Positions 1 through 13,886 of a stretch of DNA of 64,000 nt are shown piece after piece. Source of the stretch: Adiantum capillus-veneris. Its lineage: Eukaryota > Streptophyta > Polypodiopsida > Polypodiales > Pteridaceae. Position 1 is the first letter of the stretch. Each line of letters starts with the position of its first letter. The translations under genes were made by a program, and so were the position numbers. The stretch is taken from assembly GCA_014529385.2 (NCBI GenBank), contig CM043970.1, positions 68,220,567-68,284,566 on the forward strand. The letters are read 5' to 3'. The notes beneath the pieces are model-generated. The model was not told the DNA's origin. It saw only the letters and a program-made list of their open reading frames with translations, and searched no databases.

Positions 1-855
1 TGCCCATTAGCACTCTCAACTAGACCATTGCATTGGGGGTGATAGGGTGAGGAAAATCGGTGATGAATCTTTACCTTTTCCTCTAATGCACTCAGGAGCT
101 TGCTTCTAAACCCCTAACCCCTATCAGAAACTGACACCCATGGAACATCAAAACGGAAATAGATGTTATCAAACACAAATTGAGCCACCACATTAGCATT
201 TACTTCCTTCACAGCCTTGGCCTCGACCCACCTTGTAAGGTAGTCAATGGCTACTACCATGTATTTCTTACCACTTGTAGACTTTGGGAGAGGACCTATG
301 GCATCCAGACCCCACTTCTCAAAAGAACTTTGTGCGATGATGGCACCTTATGACTCCACTACCAGTTGTCTTTCACCTATAGTTTGACAGTCGTAGCACG
401 TCTTGCACCAGTAATGCATGTCCTTCAAAGCCTGCTCTAAGCACTCAAAACAGAACCTGGTCTTTGCCCTGATGTCCACTTTCTTCGTGGCATTTCTCCA
501 ACACCATACCTATCTCTTCTTTGTATAGCACCCTTCTAAGCACTCCATCACGTCCATAATTCATGAGATCTCCACCTACGATTGTAAATTTGTGGGCCTT
601 CTGCACCACTCTTCTCCTTTGCAACTTGGACAAACCCTCTGGAGACTGCCCTGTACCCAAAAACCCTTCAATCTCTTTTAGAGTCTCCCTACCTGCATAA
701 GTGGCTGGGGCCACATATAGACCTACAGCATGCACTTGTACTTTGCTACTTGCTAACTGATCCGCCTCTTGGTTCTGGTCTCTTCTCACATGCTTGAATT
801 GAACCTCTTCAAAAGAATTTAGCATTTTCTTGATGGAAAAGAACGAATGCTTCAA
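1..855 (-). pseudogene. Ty3/gypsy integrase fragment
   Basis: The integrase inserts retrotransposon cDNA into chromosomes. The open part 445-855 holds a linker and the start of the zinc-binding region, ending in a histidine-bearing GHQGKDQ stretch. Below 440, in other frames, the minus strand reads a catalytic-core signature, WGLDAIGPLPKS followed by YMVVAIDYLTRWVEAKAV, which is the usual context of the first two catalytic aspartates. Stops and frameshifts break the core and the window starts before the C-terminus. Assignment to Ty3/gypsy is firm; activity is excluded. Confidence 0.85.
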
Positions 856-873
856 AGAATCCTGTTTTACCTG

Positions 874-1105
874 TCATTGGCCTAGTAGTTGCTTGATGAC
901 TAGGAACGCATCTCCCTTCACCACCAACCTCGAAATGCCGAACTCTATACACTGCTTCAAACCAAACTGCAAAGTGAGATACTCCACCTCATTATTGGTG
1001 TGGACATCCTCCAGACCATACACCTTTGAAAATATAGCTTTGCCATGTGGATCGTGTATCACCACACCTCTTCCTGCTTTCTGTACTACCCTTCAATATG
1101 CTCCA
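874..1105 (-). pseudogene. Second (archaeal-type) RNase H domain
   Basis: The peptide at 874-1065 carries HTNNEVEYLTLQFGL and LVVKGDAFLVIKQLLG, the glutamate and aspartate boxes of the archaeal-type RNase HI found as an extra domain in some plant Ty3/gypsy elements. The first box, WFDGAY, closes the neighbouring frame at about 1,093-1,110, so a frameshift splits the domain. It sits between the retroviral-type RNase H and integrase. Function inferred from family: degradation of RNA in the RNA/DNA hybrid. Confidence 0.75.
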
Positions 1106-1659
1106 TCGAACCACATTGAAAAGGCATTCTCCAAATCAGGCTCCTCCTTAGCTTCATCTCGCACCACCCTTGGATAGGCTGGAAAATCAATGGCCTTGCT
1201 GACAAGAATGTCCGCCAAGTGAGACCGACTCCTGTGATCTACCTTGAACTCAAACTCAAACTCTTGCAACTCCAACACCCACTTCATAATCCTCCTTCTT
1301 GGCTGCAAATGTAGCACTACCTCTGGAAATAGATTGTTAGCTGTCAACACAAAAAACTTGCACACAATTAAATGCACCTTGAACTTCTTGCAAGCGAAGA
1401 CTAAATCCATCACCCGTTGCTCGGCTTCGGTGTAGGTAGCCTCTCTTGGGCTAATGATCCTGCTCTCAAAGTATATGGGCTTGTAGCTTCTCCCTACCTT
1501 TTGCAGTAGAACCGCTCCAATAGCAATCGTGCCCATTGTCATAGACATGTAGAAGTCGTCCTCTCGATTGGGAGGACACATTGTTAGCAATCGACACAAA
1601 ATTTCCTTGACCCTATCAAAAGCCTCCTGAGCTTCCTCATCCCACTCATAACCGTGCAC
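1093..1659 (-). pseudogene. Ty3/gypsy RNase H domain
   Basis: A 188-residue open stretch carries the RT-connection and RNase H pattern: WDEEAQEAFDRVKEIL, then GAVLLQ, PIYFESRIISPREATYTEAEQRVMDLVFACKKFKVHL, and a C-terminal FKVDHRSRSHLADIL. The first catalytic Asp region reads DFYMSMTMGTIAIGAVL, where the usual DAS is not visible, so that residue seems lost. It ends in the FDGAY box of the second RNase H. Overlaps of frames at both ends show frameshifts. Confidence 0.85.
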
Positions 1660-2589
1660 CTGCTAAGCTCTCTTTTGAAGAGGATGCACATATTGCAATA
1701 GCATCCAAAAAAACGTGATTGATACTTCAGCTTATGAACAAATGAAGCCAAACCTTGAGCATCTAATGGTGGCTCCATCAACACCAACGCCTTCACCTTC
1801 TCCAGATCCGCCTCTATACCATTTTGCGACACCACATGACCCAACAACTGCGCTCAAGGCTATGCTAACTTGCACTTCTTGGGGTTCAATTGACCTCCTT
1901 CTTCATCAAGCCTTTGAAATCATAACTGCAGCTTCGATAGGTGCTCCAATCTTGAAATGTCGCAGCCTATATCATCCATGAAGACCCTGATAAAGCAGCC
2001 CAAATACGGACCAAATACCCTGTTCATCCAATCTTGGAAGGTGGCATATGCATTCACCAATCCGAACGGCATCCTGTGCGATAGCGAAACAACCCCATGG
2101 AGATATGAATGTGGTCTTCAACTGGTCTTCAAGTGAAATCCATATCTGAAAATACCCCAAAAGGCCATCCATAATCAAGTATCTATCATGCCCAGCCACC
2201 TGGTTTAGGATCTCATCTTGAAACGGCAATGGATAGCGATTTCTCTTGGTTGTTGCATTCAATGGCTTGTAGTTGACACACACCCTCCATTTCCCATTCT
2301 TCTTAGGGGTTATAACCACTGGTGAGACCCACTCTAACTCTTTCACAGGGTATATAATGCCTACATCCAACAACTTATTGATCTCCTACCAAAGGGCCTC
2401 CTTTTGGATTTCCCCTAGTCTTCTCAGCTTTTGTGCCTTAGGCCTATGTCCCTCATTGGGAACAATCTTATGCTCTACCCCTCTTGCACCACACAAATGC
2501 TTGTACTCCGTTGCAAACAGGTTTGGATAGGACTCACACAGTTGAACATAACCCTCCTTTTCACCCTTGGTCAAATCTTCACTCAACAT
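1660..2589 (-). pseudogene. Ty3/gypsy reverse transcriptase
   Basis: The minus-strand peptide 1,972-2,373 starts in the RT fingers (VSPVVITPKKNGKWRVCVNY, YPLPFQDEILNQVAGH) and reaches motif A (YLIMDGLLGYFQIWI). After CFAIAQ a frameshift leads into other frames where the conserved FGL.NA..TFQ region and the catalytic motif would lie. The section 2,386-2,589 is the linker between protease and RT. It copies element RNA into cDNA when intact; here it is broken. Confidence 0.88.
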
Positions 2590-2628
2590 GCTTGAAACCT
2601 CCTCTATGCTTAAACCATGAGCTTGAGG

Positions 2629-3340
2629 CTACATACCTTTTTCTATAGGAGGGGAGTCGTCTACGGTGACTCCGAATAAGTTTGCATCTATCTTCAGCAT
2701 GTCATCCTTTCTCTTCTCTTCCTCTGTGCTAGTGTAGCCTTCATCATAGCCCGTTTCTATCTCATACTCGTAGTTCGTCGTGTCACCTTCATCTTTAACT
2801 GCCATAGGACGAGAACTGCTTTCATTGTTCTTCAAGTCAAGCACAATATGTCTCCCCTTCTCTTTGTCAGGCAAGGTGAACACTTTTCTCTCCCAATCCT
2901 ACTTAGCACCTATTGCCAAAAAGCCATGGCCTACCCAAAATGATTGGATAAGCATTATCTCCGGCCTTCATCACAAAAAAGTCTATCAGGCACTCTATGC
3001 CCATCACCTTGGCCTTCACATCCTGAGCCACACCCAGACACCTGGCTTTAGTATGGTTGGCCATCCTCATGTGCACATTCGACTTGGCTACTGCCTTGAC
3101 TCCTGTCTCTTTCATTGCTGCTTTCGTCAGGACAAAAACCTGCGCTCCACCGTCTATGTAGGCCTACACCAGCATCCTCTTTTCTATGATCACATCCACC
3201 AACGGAAGAACATCAGTCGGGCTACCTATCCTCAAAGCCATGTTTTGCACCATTTGCACATTTCCCTTAGCTCTGGCAGCCTGGTGCTAACACTTGTGGA
3301 CCATTGCCTCCTCAATTTTGGATTTAAAGCTAACAACTGA
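2629..3340 (-). pseudogene. Retroviral-type aspartic protease and linker
   Basis: Around 3,140-3,160 the minus strand reads AYIDGGAQVFVLTKAAM, a DGGA variant of the D[ST]GA active site. Downstream, 2,903-3,115 ends with YPIILGRPWL, the usual closing strand of plant Ty3/gypsy proteases. An in-frame stop precedes the active site. The acidic stretch 2,629-2,883 is the protease-RT linker. Confidence 0.75.
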
Positions 3341-4001
3341 CCAAAAGTAATGTTTGTTTTCTGATTTTGAACATCACCTATCAGATTGTACTCGGGATAG
3401 CCACGTCCTAATTGGAAATCCGCTTGCTTGATTTTATGACATCTTCCTCTTTTGCTAGGCTCGGGCTGCTCTCTACCTTCGTACACCTTTTTTTTGACTT
3501 TGCGAGCTCTAGTTTCCTGCTCTGTCTCTATCTCTCTCTCAACTCTTTCTCTCTTATTGGCCAAAATCTCGATATCCTCCTTATCCACCCCAATGATATT
3601 TACTCTTGGGACTTCACCTCCATTTGGCGGAGATGGCTGAATAGGATTTTCCACTGCTTGCTCTTTTTGACCATTGAACTACCCTTGGCCTCGACCTCTA
3701 CCAAACAACGGGTAAATGCCTCCTCTCTCTCTTTGTGCCTGAGGAGAATCAGATGCATTTTGCCCTTCCTCCCCACAATTGTAGCACCTACCTGGAAACG
3801 GCCTTGCCCTGCCCCTTGCTCCTCTTGGTTGTCCTCTATCACACTTAGCCATAACTCTTGCATTTGCTCGGACAAATCCTGCACAGTGCATACCCAATTT
3901 TGCAGCACAATAGCTACACCACGGTTCCCATGATTTTCTTTGTGCATAGCCTCCCTCCAACTCTGCGATTGAAGGGGGGCCATCATCTCATAGCCCGGCA
4001 C
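3232..4001 (-). pseudogene. Gag C-terminal region with degenerate zinc knuckle
   Basis: The frame 3,679-3,960 carries CYNCGEEGQNASDSP, a CCHC zinc knuckle in which the expected His and last Cys are replaced by Asn and Ser, so metal binding is probably lost. RG-rich sequence (RGARGRARPFPGR, FGRGRGQG) flanks it. The basic 3,232-3,654 frame follows. These parts lie in overlapping frames, so gag is frameshifted. Confidence 0.7.
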
Positions 4002-4009
4002 ACCTTGCT

Positions 4010-4663
4010 CTATCTTCTCTTTATCTTTCTTCTCTTCGACCGTGCAATTGCTACCGCACCATTGTAATTTTTTGGGCTCTTGAAATCAACTTTCTCTCTC
4101 ACCTTGGGGTGCAGACGCGCCATGAATTTTTCCAGCTTAAAGTAGTCTCCATTAGCCAATTGCATGGCTGTCGCTAGTTCTGCCCAACACTCTTCAAAAT
4201 GACCCAAAAACAGATTGAATTCTTCACTTACATCTTGCTTAAGCGCCTTCAGCTTTGCATCCATCTCGACTGGGGACTCCTCTTTGCGAAAGTCGTGAAG
4301 AAACCTCGCCCGTAGAGCTGGCCATGCCTGCCTCGGCTCACCTTCCAACACTTCATACCATACTTTAGCTTTTCCACACATCAGCAAAGGGAACGTCTGC
4401 ATTTTTCTATCCTTGTTTGGCATACGCAATGATAGCATATACAGCTCAAAAGTTGACACCCACTCATCAGTGCCCTCCTCACCTATGAAAATCGGTCCAT
4501 AGCTTCTAGCTGCCATGACTTCCAACGCAAAAAACTGCTTCTTTTCGATCAATTGGGAGCAATCAGTGTGCTCCTTAGTGGGGGCACCAGAAGATGGAGA
4601 GGGCGAATGGGGGAACACACCCAGCACAATAACAAAGGCCTCTCTATAGCTCAAGGTATCCAC
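4010..4663 (-). pseudogene. Gag capsid domain (retrotrans_gag)
   Basis: A 217-residue frame with the retrotransposon gag pattern: WVSTFELYMLSLRMPNKDRK, LLMCGKAKVWYEVLEGE, WPALRARFLHDFRKEE, LKQDVSEEFNLFLGHFEECWAELA and LHPKVREKV. It packages element RNA in the family. It is the 5' gene of the Tat-like element. It ends with a basic KRRKIKRR tail, after which the zinc-knuckle part continues in other frames. Confidence 0.85.
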
Positions 4664-7360
<2,697 letters not shown>

Positions 7361-7363
7361 TTG

Positions 7364-7696
7364 TCAATAGATTATAAGTCGAAACTTCCTTCCCAATAAG
7401 TAATGTCTCCATATATTTAGAGCATGAATGATTGCCAATGGTTCTAGGTCATGGGTTGGGTAACTCTTTTCATGAATCTTAATCTTATGCAAGGTGAAAG
7501 ATATTGGTCTTCCTTCTTGAACTAATACTCCTCCAGCTCCTATACCACTAGCATCAGTGATGGCATCAAAGGTTTGGGTGAGATTTGGTAGCTTTAGGCA
7601 CGATGCAATAGGGACAAATTGCTTAATTTTTTCAAACCTTTCTTGGTGTAGTGGTTCCCAATTTATCGTCACCCCTTTCAAGACTGAAGTGATCAC
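7364..7696 (-). pseudogene. Chromovirus RNase H domain, truncated
   Basis: GVTINWEPLHQERFEKIK, then TFDAITDASGIGAGGVLVQEG, PISF, KIHEKSYPTHDLEPLAIIHALNIWRHYLLG: the typical RNase H start with catalytic Asp in TDASG and Glu/Asp in DLEPLA. It breaks off at RKFRLIIY where the DHQSL box should follow. The RT frame precedes it with only 11 bases between frames, so a frameshift separates them. Confidence 0.85.
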
Positions 7697-7707
7697 TGTA
7701 TAATCCT

Positions 7708-8600
7708 TTATAAAGATTCTATACCAGTCTGTGATCCCAAGAATCCTCTAAGCTCACTTACATTAGATAACTTGGGCCATTCAGCAATGTCTTGAACATT
7801 AGCAAGGTCCCTTGAGATGCCTTCTTGTGAAGCAATAAAACCCAAATATTCAATCCTTGGAGTGAAGAATGAACACTTGCTCATCTTTGCATATAGCTTA
7901 GGTTGTCTAAGAATATCTTGCACCTTCATCAAGTGGGCTCCATGTTCTTCCTCTTTCCTTGAGTAGATTAAAATATCATCAAAGAATACAAGGACAAAAT
8001 TGTCTAGGTAGGTTTTGAAGATATCCTTCAGCAATCTATTGAATGTAGCCGGTGCATTAGTCAACCCAAATGACATTACGATAAATTCAAGATGGCCATA
8101 TCGAGTGTTGAAGGTTATCTTTGGGATATCTATTTCTTTATTTTGATTTGATAGTAACCAAATGTTAGGTCTATCTTTGAGAAGACCTTGGATCCATGTA
8201 GCCTATCTAGCAATTCATTTATTCGTGGTATAGGATAGTTGTTTATAGTTTAGTCTTCTATAGTCAATGCAGAGTCAAAGAGTCCAATGTTCCTTCTTGT
8301 AGAAGAGTTCTAGCGATCCCCAACTTGATTTTCTTGGAAGAGTATTGGTGCTCCCCAACTTGATTTTCTTGGTCTAATAAATCCATGTTCTAGAAGTTGA
8401 CAAAGCTTCTCCTTCAATTTAATGGCCTCGGTAGTGCCATTTTATAAGGTCTCTTTGATACACGTTCACTTCTTAGGAGAATGTCTATCTTATGGTCAAT
8501 TTCTTGATTAGGAGGAAGAGTGGTGATGTCTCTAGAAAAGACATCTAAATATTCATGAATCCATGAGGGCTTTGTATTGCTTGATTTTGGATTGACCTTA
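7708..8600 (-). pseudogene. Chromovirus reverse transcriptase
   Basis: The open part 7,708-8,076 runs from [18 protein letters not shown] to VLVFFDDILIYS (catalytic FFDD in place of YxDD) and KCSFFTPRIEYLGFIASQEGI, the palm and thumb of RT. The fingers (8,077-8,600) are present only as broken frames and include a short direct duplication of a CCCCAACTTGATTTTCTTGG unit near 8,317 and 8,353. Confidence 0.85.
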
Positions 8601-8601
8601 T

Positions 8602-8808
8602 TCAGCTTGACACAAATATTTGTTGTCCAGCTCTCATACCCTTGAGTAGACGGTTTGCTTTAACTAAATAAATCCTTTGAATTCCATTCTTACCTTGCAC
8701 TTCAACTTGCCTTGCCTCATTATCTCTAAAATTCAAACTGTCTTGGCCACAATGGATGCTAGTTTGACTTCTCGATAACCAATCCATCCCAAGAATCCTA
8801 TCATACAT
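8602..8808 (-). pseudogene. Protease C-terminus / RT linker
   Basis: MYDRILGMDWLSRSQTSI is the YD-ILGMDWL box that ends the protease of plant chromoviruses. It is followed by NFRDNEARQVEVQG and IYLVKANRLLKGM of the protease-RT linker. The active-site part upstream (8,810-9,020) is in other frames and not clearly recognised. Confidence 0.75.
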
Positions 8809-9022
8809 CCCAACTGGGAGGGTTCTAAAGAAAGCTAAAATAGCATGTCTCCCTCATTCAAAATCAAGGGTTCCCATAGAATGTCAAGATACCATGATTT
8901 TCTAATTAACCAATTCTATTGTCATAGATCTAGCTTGGTGTTTATTTAGGTTCACCATTTGTAGCCATTTTGGAGATAGAAAGGAATGAGTACTACAATA
9001 GTCGATGAGGAGATTAAAACAT

Positions 9023-10000
9023 TTACCTTGATGGGTGGCTTGTGTTTGTTCTAGGGTTGCCAACAGCTACATAAATAGTTGCTCTCTCTTCTTTTTCACC
9101 AAGGGTAGGCTCTTCTATGGTTGCATGTGCATGGGCATTCATAACTTGTCCTTTTTCAAAGGTCCTGATTGCTCTTCTTTTCCCTCTACCTCGTCCACCA
9201 TTTTGTCCACTACTACGTCCAAGAGGATGGTGCCTTTGGTCAACCTCAATTGCCACTACTGCTTTATTAATGAGACATGGTGATTTGTTCCAATAATGTC
9301 TCAACTCCCCACATTTAAATAGCTGCATAAATACTTGCTCTCTCTTCTTTTTCACCAAGGGTAGGCTCTTCTATGGTTGCATGTGCATGGGCATTCATAA
9401 CTTGTCCTTTTTCAAAGGTCCTGATTGCTCTGCTTTGCCCTCTACCTCGTCCACCATTTTGTCCACTACTACGTCCAAGAGGATGGTGCCTTTGGTCAAC
9501 CTCAATTGCCACTGCTGCTTTATTAATGAGACATGGTGATTTGTTCCAATAATGTCTCAACTCCCCACATTTAAAGCATCAAACATCCAAGCGTGGAGGA
9601 TTTTGGGCATTAGTGGTATAAGCTCTTTGTGGTTCTTTATCATTGGAAAATCTTCTTGGTTGCATAGCACCATTAAAGCTTTGATTCTATTCCACTCTTC
9701 TCCTTATCCCATGCTCCTTCATTAAAGGCTTATATTGTAGTAAGGCATCTTGTACGATGGTAGGTTTCATGGCTTCTAGTCACAAGCTTATTGGTTCCCT
9801 TAAGGCTTGAAAAGCTACCTATTGGTCTATGGTGATTGGCGGTGCATAATGTCTAAGCCTTACAAACTTTGGTCTATGGTCATTGGCATTGCATAATGTC
9901 TACACCTTACAAACTTTGAGAACTACTCTTCAAGGGATAAGTTGTATTGTTTCAGGGTAAAGAACTCATTCATCTTTATTGCCTCATGGGTGAGAGGTAA
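9023..10000 (-). pseudogene. Gag remnant with duplicated zinc knuckle
   Basis: Around 9,545-9,580 the minus strand reads CFKCGELRHYWNKSPC, a zinc-knuckle-like motif with unusual spacing after His. It is followed by RG-rich GQNGGRGRG. The knuckle and following 85 residues occur twice because of a 256-bp tandem duplication; in the downstream copy the first Cys is Leu. Upstream (to about 10,000) broken frames resemble the retrotrans_gag domain (FFTLKQYNLSLEE). Confidence 0.65.
9065..9576. repeat. Tandem duplication, two 256-bp units
   Basis: 9,065-9,320 and 9,321-9,576 are nearly identical (only a handful of substitutions by eye), covering the gag zinc-knuckle region. The phase is not kept: 256 is not a multiple of 3, so the duplication itself shifts the gag frame. 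Confidence 0.95.
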
Positions 10001-10201
10001 GTATCTGTAACATTTAATTGCCTAGTAACTTGTGTGTAGTGAAAAATAGCATAAACATAGTGAGCATTTCATTAGAATAGATTCCTAATGAGAATAGCAG
10101 GAGTGCTTGGGTGGAGAGACCAACAAAATGTATAACACCTAGTTAGATAGCATGAATAGTACTTCAAAAGAGAGAAAAATTAAGCTATTGAAGAAAGTTG
10201 A

Positions 10202-10227
10202 GGACCGGATTTACATGGAGCCGGTCC
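10202..10227 (-). other. Conserved leader hairpin GGACCGG / CCGGTCC
   Basis: A 7-bp stem (10,202-10,208 with 10,221-10,227) and a 12-base loop at the LTR/leader junction. Equivalent hairpins occur at the same place in two related copies (28,691-28,712 and 35,443-35,466). By position it could act in RNA dimerisation or packaging; that is inference. Confidence 0.75.
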
Positions 10228-11216
10228 CCCCTCCAAAAGGCTTTGTATTATGGTTTCTCCCATCAATAGAGACATTTTACAATACAATTCTTTGTGTTCC
10301 TTCAATACTAGCTAGTGCAATGAAGATGGAAGCTTCAAGCACTAAGCAAAACACTTATCACACACAACATCAATTCCCTCACGGTCTCAGCCCAAGACCT
10401 CACACACCTTCGAAGATGGTGAGAGATAGCGGGGTATGAGAGTAGATTGAGAGGAAGAAGGAGTAGTCTTACGAGAAATATGTACATCTCCTCACATAAT
10501 CCCTCATATTAGCATAGCTTAGCTTAGTAATTAGCATGGTAGAGGAGATGAGCATTCATTGAAGCTTGGCTCTTGGTTGGATTTGCATCACAAAGCCAAG
10601 AGTTGTTGGTGTAGGCCTCCCTTCTCACGAGCTTGAAGTAGGTGATAAGCTTTCCATTAAATCTTGAGAAGGAGAGAGAGAGAGAGAGAGAGAGTCTTCT
10701 TGCTTCACAGATGGACTAGTGTGAGTGTGTATGCAATAATGCCTTGTAAAATTCAGCCCCCTCTCTCTCTCTCTCTCTTGGTCGCCCCTCTTGCTATTTG
10801 CTCATGCTACCACCCCATTGGACCTCTCCAGGCTTAGCAGTAGGATTTGATGAGCATAAGTGATAGTCTTCTGAAATGTGTCCCCCTTTCCCCTTTTGTG
10901 AGAGCTTTAGGTAATTAATTAATGCAACTAAACTCTCATTGAACCCCTTTGTCTCCTGGCCAATAGGAATCAGGCAAGCCATTGGGTTGTTGAATGCTCA
11001 TTGGACCCCTTGGGAGACTATCCAATAGTCTTCTAGAGAGCTTAATTCTTAATGGTTCTTTTATTAAGTGTTTTTAAACTAATTAAAGTAGATTCACTCT
11101 AGCCTAATTCTCATTGGTCCACCTCCATGGCCATCCAATACCATTTGAGTACACCTTGTGGGCATCTGGGCTAGGGAGCTGACATGTCTCCCTCATTCGC
11201 TTTGTGTAAATGGAGC
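10203..11216 (-). repeat. Chromovirus LTR, 3' part (left of insertion)
   Basis: The minus strand aligns by eye, in order, with the plus-strand LTR at 27.97-28.72 kb. Shared segments include GGGGTCCAATGAG, GCCTACACCAAC, AACCAAGAGCCA, GGAACACAAAG, AAAGCCTTTTGGAGGGG and the ACCGG hairpin at the end. It contains short (GA)n and (CT)n tracts. Its 5' part lies at 23,194-23,564, on the other side of the 12-kb insertion. Confidence 0.8.
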
Positions 11217-11915
11217 TTGTGTGTGTAGCAGTTCTAAATATATATAAATATATATACCTATATATACGCAAACGAACACTACAGTTCACAGACCACTAAT
11301 TCTAGGACAATACAATAGATATGTACAATAATTTATTTGCAGTTGAAAATAAATTTTGCACAACGCAGTAAAGATATCAATGTAAATCATGGGATGCAGT
11401 CGTCCCCAATTTTGGAGTAATGTAGCTTCAAGTTCAGCGAACATCCATAGTCATCAATAACTTAGAACTGAATGCTTTCATCAAAGAAGGTAGCCCTCAC
11501 CTGCACCCATAGCCACAAGAAAACAATTTGCTAGGACGTGACTGTACGCAGGTGATGCTGGGCATCCCCGTTGTTATCCATGTCACTTTTAAAAAAACAC
11601 AGTTCTTAACTAGTATCTTGTTTTTAATGAAAAAGATCCTTGGATTATTGCCAATCCAATAAGGAAAGTGAAATCATTATAGTGTAGCTGTTTAATTTTT
11701 GGATTAAAACTTTTTAATTTTTTTTGCATAACCTTAGTAGGTTTTATAGGCAGATTATCAAAGCAAGACACGAACTACTTTCTTAATCAGACAAGAGAGA
11801 ACTACAAACTAAATGCCATCACTGGCCAGTTTTCTGTTACGGACAACACCTCCTTCGAAATGAGAAGTATAGAAAAATTCAGACTATCGGACTAGTTCTT
11901 AATCCAAAAAACTTT

Positions 11916-11916
<1 letters not shown>

Positions 11917-11988
<72 letters not shown>
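11917..11988. repeat. (AT)n microsatellite
   Basis: About 70 bp of AT units in the left repeat; the right copy has a shorter, interrupted tract at 19,857-19,887. It accounts for most of the length difference between the two repeats upstream of their (GT)n ends. Confidence 0.95.
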
Positions 11989-11992
<4 letters not shown>

Positions 11993-13850
11993 TTGAGATA
12001 ACCCATTAACTAATTTTCATATCAAAGCCCTTTCTAGTTATATTCACAAATATTATCAAAAAATGCCTCTGTCATTATGCAATGATTGACAAAATTTTGT
12101 CCAAGTTCGTAATAAAACCAGATATCATACCATAGTATTTTAGACAGCTCAGTCAATAGAGCAAGTCCAGACAATTTCCGAGATAGAATCGAAGTAAACG
12201 TAGCAAGCCAAGAACATCTATAAACTTTCCATAGTATATATTGCATACTAGTAGGCCAAGAAAAGTTCAAATATATAAGAGAGAGAATATATGAAGCGAG
12301 TCAGATGCTGTAAAGTTAATCTTATTTGTATTACTCAAGGTCAAAACAGTCACAGCCAGAAGAAATCATTTGATAAGCTAAATCAGTGATTCGCAAACAG
12401 ACCCTTCATTAAATTACCCATCTTGTGATGTATTATGGTAAAAACAAGCGAGAGAGAAGAAAAACAACCAATTTCCACCAAAATAGGGTATGTGAAGTCA
12501 TTTACTGCCTTCCGAGCATCATCCAATTTGGCAACATCTCAAAACAACGTTTTCAATTCAGTCAGAGTCTCTTTAGACTATTCACGACATTAGGTATATG
12601 TACTAAGGACAAAGTCAGCCTGAGGTCAGTAAATGTACCCAGCGTAAACCGAACCATTAGTTTTACAGCTTATCAAGGAATCCGACAATCTCTGCTCACA
12701 GTTTTGAGCAATACATTTTTATTTTTATTTTGAATCATCAGCCCGATTCAAATCCCTGCAGTATCAAATTCATACTTACCTTCTTCCAAAAAATAAGCAT
12801 CCTCAGCCAGTCAGAACTACCCTTTCCTTAATAGACATACTGCCTTCCAAACCACAATACAGCCATACAGATAGATCAACAAGAGAACTGGCATTTCCAA
12901 TCCACCAGGGTCAGATTTATCACATCCCAAAAATACCCAGATTTATAGAACCTGGAATTTGTTCCCACAATCTGTTTATAAAACGAAAATCTTCAACTTT
13001 AGTCAAAGAGGCTCATTTCTTCCAACAGTCCAGAGGTAAACACATACCATAATTCCCTATATCAGATAAATCAGTTCCAAAACAGGGTTTTTTTTAAATT
13101 TAAACAAGTCTACTTACTTTCAATCTGTATATTAAGCTGGAGAGAGTAAAAAAATCTATATTCTTGTTGGTAAACACCCATAACCCCAAGTACAGAACAA
13201 AGCGAGAAGGAGAAGTCACCCTTGAAATAACCATTTTTAGGGTTTCTTACAGTTGGTGAATTACAACAATTCCTTAAAAAATTTCATTTTAGCCTCCAAA
13301 TTACAACCAGTAAGCAACAACCCCTGCAAAAAACCATGTCAGCAGACACTTTCAAGTTTTATAAGCTTCAAATCAACAAACCATTTATTGATATGCATAA
13401 CTACAATATCCTCAGCACATTAAATCCCACTTGGCTGCCCTAAAGTCAACAGCTCGAGTCACAATCTCTTTTTTTCAAATCTGGTAGCAATATGCCCCAG
13501 CCATGATACCCAAAATGCCATCGAGTAACCAATCAAATCAATTCCTCAAGCAATAGATCCAATTGAAAAAGCAGTTAGTTTTACCAATGTTAACCGATAT
13601 CGCAATCATTTATTTGAAGCATTATTTCCCGTTAAGCAAACAGGCAGATTCAGATTCACAATATCCCCTTTTTTTAAAAAAAATTAGAAACCAACAGAAA
13701 TAAAACCTGTAAATTTGATGCAGAAGCCTCCATGATAGCTTTCTCACTTTTTTTCGGCATGATGAAGTCACACAGCAACGCAGAATTGAATGCAAAACAG
13801 AGGTCACAAATCACGGTGCTAAGTGGGCATAGGCGCTCACCTTATGAGTT

Positions 13851-13858
13851 ATTTATAG
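13851..13858 (+). promoter_or_regulatory. Candidate TATA box in repeat L
   Basis: TATTTATA, about 30 bases before the ATG at 13,887 of the plus-strand frame and kept in the right repeat (about 21,750). The region changes from AT-rich to more GC-rich here. If used, it would transcribe toward the core, antisense to the RT gene. Confidence 0.35.
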
Positions 13859-13886
13859 GCGAGATTCTATCTCACTTCAGAAGGGC

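Larger units (their letters stand above)
1..4663 (-). mobile_element. Ty3/gypsy retrotransposon, Tat-like, partial
   Basis: Read on the minus strand the domains run gag (4,663-4,010), zinc knuckle, protease, reverse transcriptase, RNase H, a second RNase H, integrase. Integrase after RT/RNase H is the Ty3/gypsy order. The second, archaeal-type RNase H between pol and integrase is known from the plant Tat group, so I infer a Tat-like element. The copy is inactive: the domains lie in several frames. Its 3' end and 3' LTR lie outside the window. The 5' LTR must lie to the right of 4,663, but its limits are not clear. Confidence 0.85.
7364..10202 (-). mobile_element. Chromovirus-like Ty3/gypsy gag-RT-RNase H fragment
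   Basis: In minus-strand order: LTR end and leader hairpin (10,227-10,202), gag remnants, zinc knuckle, protease/linker, RT with FFDD, RNase H, stopping inside RNase H at 7,364. Integrase is missing on this side. The protein and leader resemble the plus-strand element at 28.7-32.4 kb, so both belong to one family. Confidence 0.8.

Noticed and set aside
12034-12270. 78-codon minus-strand frame found in both repeats (also 19,932-20,168)
   Set aside because: Differences between the copies are mostly amino-acid changing and the frame has no motif; probably chance within the duplicated repeat.
12718-12750. Possible hammerhead ribozyme core (CTGATGA on the minus strand near 12,733)
   Set aside because: No GAAA box with stem II follows at the right distance; the short GAATC/GATTC pairing is not a hammerhead fold.
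13622-13807. 61-codon minus-strand frame identical in both repeats (also 21,521-21,706)
   Set aside because: The whole surrounding segment is under 1% diverged, so identity is not evidence of coding; no motif.
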